From positions 122,544,817 to 122,608,816 of the forward strand of contig CM043958.1 of NCBI GenBank assembly GCA_014529385.2: a DNA stretch of 64,000 nucleotides. The letters are read 5' to 3'. This DNA comes from Adiantum capillus-veneris. Taxonomy: Eukaryota; Streptophyta; Polypodiopsida; Polypodiales; Pteridaceae. Position 1 is the first letter of the stretch. Every line of letters starts with the position of its first letter. The notes under the pieces are model-generated. The model searched no databases and had not been told where the DNA came from. It saw only the letters and a list, made by a program, of their open reading frames with translations. Below are positions 57,622 through 64,000 of the stretch, in pieces. The translations under genes and the position numbers were made by a program.

Positions 57622-60600
57622 ACTGGTATCAGAGCAAGGTTTGCTCGTAGCTAAATTATCTCAGGAAAGGATTCCTTGAATTGAGTGGGAGTTATGGCGG
57701 AGGAGGGGAAGCTCAAGATTGAGAAGTTCAACGGCAAAAACTACCAACATTGGAAGATGCAGATTGAAGACTATCTCTACCAGAAGGACCTCTATTTGCC
57801 ACTAGGCGGTCTTGCGAAGAAGCCCGCAACAATGGCAGATGAAGCATGGATTGTCCTTGATCGAAAGGCACTAGGAACAATCCGGTTAAGCTTGGCGTCA
57901 ACGGTGGCCTTCAATGTTTCGGAGATGAAGACCACGGAGGACTTGATGAAGTCACTTGACGACTTCTACGAGAAACCATCGGCATCCAATAAGGTATTTC
58001 TTATGAAGCGTTGTTCAATCTAAAGATGGCAGAGAATGGTTCAGTTGCAGAACACCTAAATGACTTTAACACAAACTTAAGTCAACTTCGATCAGTGAAA
58101 ATCAATTTCGATGACGAAGTGCGAGCTCCTTATAACTATCATCTCTACCGGATAGTTGGGACAGCCTTGTGATGGCTGTAAGTAATTCTATCTCTGGCAC
58201 AAAATACTCTTAAGCTTGATGATGTTGTGGGTGTTCTTCTAAGCGAGGAAATGCGAAGGAGAAAGCACAGGAGAATCATCAAGTGCTGCACTATCAGTGG
58301 AAACAAGAGGAAGGCCTAAGGAGAGGTTCAGAAACCAAAAGGGTCGTGATCGCTCAAGACGGAGCAAATCACGAACAAAGTCAGTTCTTGAATGTTGGAA
58401 CTGCGGCAAGAAGGGCCACGTCAAGAAGGATTGCTGGTCCAAGAAGAAGAAGGAGACAGAGTCTCAAGACAACAAGCCAACATCGGAGGCCAATGTGGCA
58501 GGTAAAGTAGAGCAAGATGCTCTAATTCTTCATTAGACAATGTGTCTAATTCCTGGATAGTAGATTCCGGGGCTTCATTCCATGCGACACCACACAAGCA
58601 ACATTTCCAAGACTACACTAAAGGTAATTTTGGGTATGTATCTTGGGAGATGATGAAGCTTGTGAGATTGTCGGCAAAGGTACAGTTTCTATCAAAACTG
58701 CTAACGGAAATGAATGGAAGCTTAAAAGATGTTAGGCATGTTCCTTCTCTTTCGCAAAAATTTGATCTCTACAGGACAATTGGACGATGAAGGTCACAAC
58801 ATTGCATTCGGAAACAAACGGTGGAAGATCTCAAAGGGATCTTTGGTGGTTGCCAAGGGTGAAAAAGTCAGTACACTTTACTTAGTGTGCTGTTAGCACG
58901 CAACCTTCAGCTTGTGCAGCAACTACAGAAGTTGACAGTGCGGTGTGGCACTACCGACTTGGGCATATGAGTGCCAAAGGAATGCAAATCCTTCAAACAA
59001 AGAAGCTTCTACCAGGTTTGAAAGAAGTGGACTTAGAGTTCTGTGAAGATTGTGTTTATGGTAAACAAAAGAGGGTAAAATTTCAAAAATCAGGAAATGA
59101 AAGAAAAAATAAAAAACTTGAGTTGGTTCATTCTGATGTTTGGGGTCCTGCAAGTACACATCACTTGGTGGCTCATTGTACTATGTAACATTCATAGACG
59201 ATGCGACTAGAAAAACATGGGTTTATGTCATGAAGAATAAATCCGATGTATTTTCCATATTTCAAAGGTGGAAAGCCTTTGTGGAGAATGAAACAGGTAC
59301 CAAGGTTAAATGCCTCAGATCCGACAATGGAGGCGAATATTGCACCAAGCTTTTGAAAGCTTTTGTGCTAGCAATGGATTCGGAGGCAAAGGACAACCCC
59401 AAGGACACCTCAACAAAATGGGATTTCGGAAAGGATGAACAGGACATCATGGAACGAGCACGAAGCATGCGGCTACATGCAGGCCTACGCTTGAGCTTTG
59501 GGCAGAAGCTGTAAGTACGTCTGTGTACTTAATCAATCGGTCACCCTCAACGGCATTGGATGGGGAGTTCCAGAAGAGGCATGGACAGGTAAACGGTGAA
59601 TTAGCATTTCTCAAAGTGTTTGGGTGTGAGGGCTTTCATGCACATAGATAGAAGCCTAAGATCAAAGTTAGATGCAAAGTCCAAAAAGGGTTTTCTTCAT
59701 TGGATATGGAGAAGGAGACTTTGGGTATCGCCTATGGAATCCTGAAGATGGTAAAATCTTAAGGAGTAGGGATGTAATTTTTAACGAACAAAATATGTAC
59801 AAAGATTACTTGGAAAGAAAACAAACAAAAGAAACAGGTGATGAGTACATGGCTTGAGGACGGTGAAGACTCAAGGACTGCAAACGGTGACAATGTGCAA
59901 CAACATCAACCAAATGAGGAGCCTCAACCTATTCCCCGAAGATCTACAAGAGCAAGTAGACCTCCAGAAAGGTTTGTTCCCTTCCTTCAACCATCTCTTG
60001 ATCTCAGATTCTGGAGAGCGGACGAATCATATGAAGAAGCTATGCAACATGAATCCAAAGAAGAATGGACGAAGAGCATGCAAGTGGAGATGGACTCACT
60101 ACATCAGAACCAAACATGGGAGTTGGTTGAGTTGCCTAAAGGTAAGCGGGGCACTTCAAAACAAATGGGTGTACAAGATAAAGGAAGAAGAAGGTGGGAA
60201 GAAAAGGTACAATCTAGGCTTGTGGTAAAAGGTTTTTCTCAAAAGAAAGTAATGACTTCAATGAAATATTTTCTCCTGTTGTAAAAATGAACTCAATTAG
60301 GCTTGTCTTAAGCCTTGTGGCTGCTCATGATCTAAATCTCGAGCAAATGGATGTAAATACGGCATTCCCTCACGGTGACTTAGAGGAGGAAATCTACATG
60401 CTTCACCAAAGGGGTATGAAGTAAAAGGTAAGGAGAAAATGGTTTGCAGATTAAAGAAGAGTTGTATGGTTTAAAGCAAGCATCAAGACAATGGTACTTG
60501 AAGTTTGATCGATGGAATGTTGGATCATGGATTCACAAGATGCAACTCGGATCACTGCGTCTACACGAAGAATTTGGGAGATGGGAAATTCATCATCCTA

Positions 60601-61626
60601 ATGTTGTATGTTGATGACATGTTGATTGCAAGTGCTAACATGCAGGACATCAAAGACCTAAAAGAGGAGCTGTCCAAATCTTTTTCAATGAAAGATTTAG
60701 GTGCTGCAAAGAGGATACTTGGTATGAAAATATCAAGGGACAGGACGAAGAAAACAATAAAGCATCTCAAGAAGATTACATCAAGAAGGTACTAGAAAGG
60801 TTTGCAATGCAAAATGCAAAACCAGTTTCTACACCTTTGGCTGGTCATTTTAAACTAACGAGGATATGTGTCCAAAGACACAAGAGGAGATAGCCTATAT
60901 GTCTAAAGTTCCATATGCTGCAGCGGTAGGTTCTCTAATGTATGCTATGGTCTGGACAAGGCTAGACATTGCACATGCAGTGGGAGTTGTGAGTAGGTTC
61001 ATGGACAACCCAGGTAAAGAGCATTGGCAAGCTGTGAAGTGGATACTTAGGTATCTAAAAGGGACAACAACAAATGCTTTGTATTTTGGAGGAACTGATA
61101 TTTTTCTAGAAGGGTATGCTGATGCAGATATGGCAGGTGACAAAGATACTCGAAGGAGCACTACTGGCTATGTGTTCACGGTTGGAGGCACAGCAGTAAG
61201 CTGGGCTCAAGCTGCAGAAAGTGGTTTCACTTTCTACCACGGAAGCAGAGTATGTAGCAATGACGGAGGCAAGCAAAGAAATTCTGTGGCTTCACAGATT
61301 CTTAGAAGAGCTTGGATTCAAACAAGACAATTGTGTCTTATACAGTGAAAGCCAAAGCGCTATCCATCTTGCGAAGAACTCAGCCTTTCATTCAAGGACA
61401 AAGCACATTGAGGTGAGATATCACTTCATACGCACTCTTTTGGAAGAGGGACAACTAAAGCTAGGAAAGGTGCATACAAGTGAAAATCCTGCAGACATGT
61501 TTACAAAGGTGGTCAACAAGGAGAAGTTGAGCTTTTGCTCATCTTCAATCGGCATTCAAAGATAAAAAGCCAGAATGAAAGAAGAGTCACAGGTTTGGTT
61601 TGGAGATCAGTCTCCAAGTGGGAGAT
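57622..61626 (+). pseudogene. Copia array copy 3, full internal region with frameshifts
   Basis: Gag starts at ATG 57694 (MAEEGKLKIEKFNGKNYQHW). Zinc knuckle 58393-58434, protease WIVDSGAS at 58554-58577, LWHYRLGHM-type block near 58945, integrase from about 59120 (HSDVWGPAST), RT with YVDD at 60607-60618 and TRLDIAHAVGVVSRFMDNPG near 60958, RNase H near 61225-61500, polyprotein stop at 61563-61565. Long stretches are open, and breaks are again single-base indels. The encoded proteins would form particles, copy RNA into DNA and insert it. Confidence 0.9.
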
Positions 61627-62439
61627 TGTTAAGTATGGAGCCTGATTTACCCTTGTAATTTTTGTGGTAAAAGCGACAATTGTAAGGCCACTATGAGGAG
61701 AAGCCATTGTGCGTGAAGGAAAATCACTCACCGAAACAAAATTTTCACGGACAAGAATCAGGGGCAATTTAAAGGCCTTGGGGCGGAGGCCCCCGAGACT
61801 TTTTTTTTGGCGGAATATTCCTTTTCGCGGAATATTATGGCCGGACGGCGGTCGGAAAGTGGTCGGAAAACAACCGGTCGGTTGGCGGTGGCGGTAGTCA
61901 ATGGCCAATGGCCGGTGGTCGGAAGTCAATGGCCGTGGCGGTGGTCGGAAGTCAATGGCCGGTGGCGGTGGCCGAATTCAAATGGCGGTGGCCGAATTCA
62001 AAAGCGGAGTGTTCTCAAGGGCGGCACACATGGGCGGATTGGAGAGGTCCGATTTGGACTTATTCGCACAAGGGCGGCTACACATGGCTGTCTCTCATAA
62101 GAGAGGGCAGCCCTTTTGGCCTATAAAAGGAGGCCATTTCTACACACATTATATGTGTGAAGTGATGCAACAAGGTGAGTGTGAGGTGGTGAGAGTGAAG
62201 CAAGGCGGGAGCTCCATTAAGGGTATAATCCCTTTGTAAATTACTTCTTGTTTTGAAGTACTAAGCCATTGAGTGGCTGTTTTCGTGGACGTAGCCCACA
62301 TTGGGTGAACCACGTATATCGTGTGTACTCTCTCTCTCTCTCTCTCTCTCTCTACTCTATAATCTCGTGTATGTAAATCTGTTCTCTCCATTAAGTAATC
62401 TACTCAATTATCTATTTAGCTACGTCTTATTTCCTAACA
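61627..62439 (+). repeat. Copia LTR 3 (813 bp), shared by copies 3 and 4
   Basis: Same structure. Minisatellite 61838-62003, TATAAAAG near 62122, CT tract 62329-62353. PBS TGGTATCAGAGC 62442-62453. Confidence 0.92.
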
Positions 62440-64000
62440 ACTGGTATCAGAGCAAGGTTTGCTCGTAGCTAAATTATCTCAAGGAAAGGATTCCTTGAAT
62501 TGAGTGGAGTTATGGCGGAGGAGGGGAAGCTCAAGATTGAGAAGTTCAACGGCAAAAACTACCAACATTGGAAGATGCAGATTGAAGACTATCTCTACCA
62601 GAAGGACCTCTATTTGCCACTAGGCGGTCTTGCGAAGAAGCCCGCAACAATGGCAGATGAAGCATGGATTGTCCTTGATCGAAAGGCACTAGGAACAATC
62701 CGGTTTAGCTTGGCGTCAACGGTGGCCTTCAATGTTCGGAGATGAAGACCACGGAGGACTTGATGAAGTCACTTGACGACTTCTACGAGAAACCATCGGC
62801 ATCCAATAAGGTATTTCTTATGAAGCGCTTGTTCAATCTAAAGATGGCAGAGAATGGTTCAGTTGCAGAACACCTAAATGACTTTAACACAAAACTTAAG
62901 TCAACTTCGATCAGTGAAAATCAATTTCGATGACGAAGTGCGAGCTCTCCTTATACTATCATCTCTACCGGATAGTGGGGGACAGCCTTGTGATGGCTGT
63001 AAGTAATTCTATCTCTGGCACAAATACTCTTAAGCTTGATGATGTTTGTGGGGTTCTTCTAAGCGAGGAAATGCGAAGGAGAAGCACAGAGAATCATCAA
63101 GTGCTGCACTATCAGTGGAAACAAGAGGAAGGCCTAAGGAGAGGTTCAGAAACCAAAGGGTCGTGATCGCTCAAGACGGAGCAAATCACGAACAAAGTCA
63201 GTTCTTGAATGTTGGAACTGCGGCAAGAAGGGCCACGTCAAGAAGGATTGCTGGTCCAAGAAGAAGAAGGAGACAGAGTCTCAAGACAACAAGCCAACAT
63301 CGGAGGCCAATGTGGCAGGTAAAGTAGAGCAAGATGCTCTAATTCTCTCATTAGGACAATGTGTCTAATTCCTGGATAGTAGATTCCGGGGCTTCATTCC
63401 ATGCGACACCACACAAGCAACATTTCCCAAGACTACACTAAAGGTAATTTTGGGTATGTATACTTGGGAGATGATGAAGCTTGTGAGATTGTCGGCAAAG
63501 GTACAGTTTCTATCAAAACTGCTAACGGAAATGAATGGAAGCTTAAAGATGTTAGGCATGTTCCTTCTCTTCGCAAAAATTTGATCTCTAAGGAACAATT
63601 GGACGATGAAGGTCACAACATTGCATTCGGAAACAAACGGTGGAAGATCTCAAAGGGATCTTTGGTGGTTGCCAAGGGTGAAAAAGTCAGTACACTTTAC
63701 TTGTGTGCTGTTAGCACGCAACCTTCAGCTTGTGCAGCAACTACAGAAGTTGACAGTGCGGTGTGGCACTACCGACTTGGGCATATGAGTGCCAAAGGAA
63801 TGCAAATCCTTCAAACAAAGAAGCTTCTACCAGGTTTGAAAGAAGTGGACTTAGAGTTCTGTGAAGATTGTGTTTATGGTAAACAAAAGAGGGTAAAATT
63901 TCAAAAATCAGGAAATGAAAGAAAAAATAAAAAACTTGAGTTGGTTCATTCTGATGTTTGGGGTCCTGCAAGTACACCATCACTTGGTGGCTCATTGTAC
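62440..64000 (+). pseudogene. Copia array copy 4, gag to start of integrase, runs off the window
   Basis: Gag ATG 62512, zinc knuckle near 63210-63251, protease (WIVDSGAS) near 63371-63394, pre-integrase block near 63765, start of integrase near 63945. Frame breaks near 62733, 62930, 63080 and 63350 are single-base changes relative to copies 2 and 3. The element continues beyond the right edge, so the array has at least four units. Confidence 0.88.

Overview
The window looks like nuclear DNA of a land plant with a large, repeat-rich genome. The evidence is a Pumilio gene of the plant APUM1-6 type (NABP-like N-terminus, eight Puf repeats, a 3.8 kb intron), Ty1/copia and Ty3/gypsy elements primed by initiator tRNA-Met, a plant-type LINE and very frequent CT/CA microsatellites. 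A seed-free plant such as a fern is possible, but the sequence alone does not settle it.

Layout. 1-0.17 kb: end of a cysteine-rich protein gene. 0.3-3 kb: microsatellite-linked repeats. 3.0-14.5 kb: a decayed minus-strand copia gag-pol copy, split in its gag by a 9.9 kb DNA transposon (3954-13828) with 41-bp inverted termini. That transposon is the most unusual object here. It carries a DDE-transposase-like gene, a separate minus-strand gene with a recognisable histone H3 fold, and at least three plus-strand genes I cannot name. Most of its in-frame stops are TAG or TAA where Gln would fit. 14.6-17 kb: a decayed LINE. 17.5-21.2 kb: an internally deleted copia element with both LTRs. 21.3-23.7 kb: microsatellites and a fold-back repeat.

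24.0-25.5 kb: a 488-codon Ser/Thr/Pro-rich ORF ending in a coiled coil. 27.0-36.6 kb (minus): a complete Pumilio gene, with eight coding exons (1042 aa), an intron in its 5' leader, and a promoter with a telo-box and a site II motif. This is the only gene in the window that looks clearly intact and functional.

36.7-39.2 kb: non-coding sequence ending in dispersed near-palindromic CCACGTAACTCG/CGAGTTACGTGG motifs. These are interrupted at 39241 by a Ty3/gypsy chromovirus (39241-46557, target duplication AGTTA) and resume at 46558. 46.8-48 kb: minus-strand remnant of a second gypsy element with a minisatellite in its LTR. 49.4 kb to the end: a head-to-tail copia array in which neighbouring copies share single LTRs (internal-LTR-internal-LTR-internal-LTR-internal, period about 4.8 kb). 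Copies differ mainly by single-base indels in short runs, so many of their frameshifts may be uncorrected long-read errors rather than biological decay.
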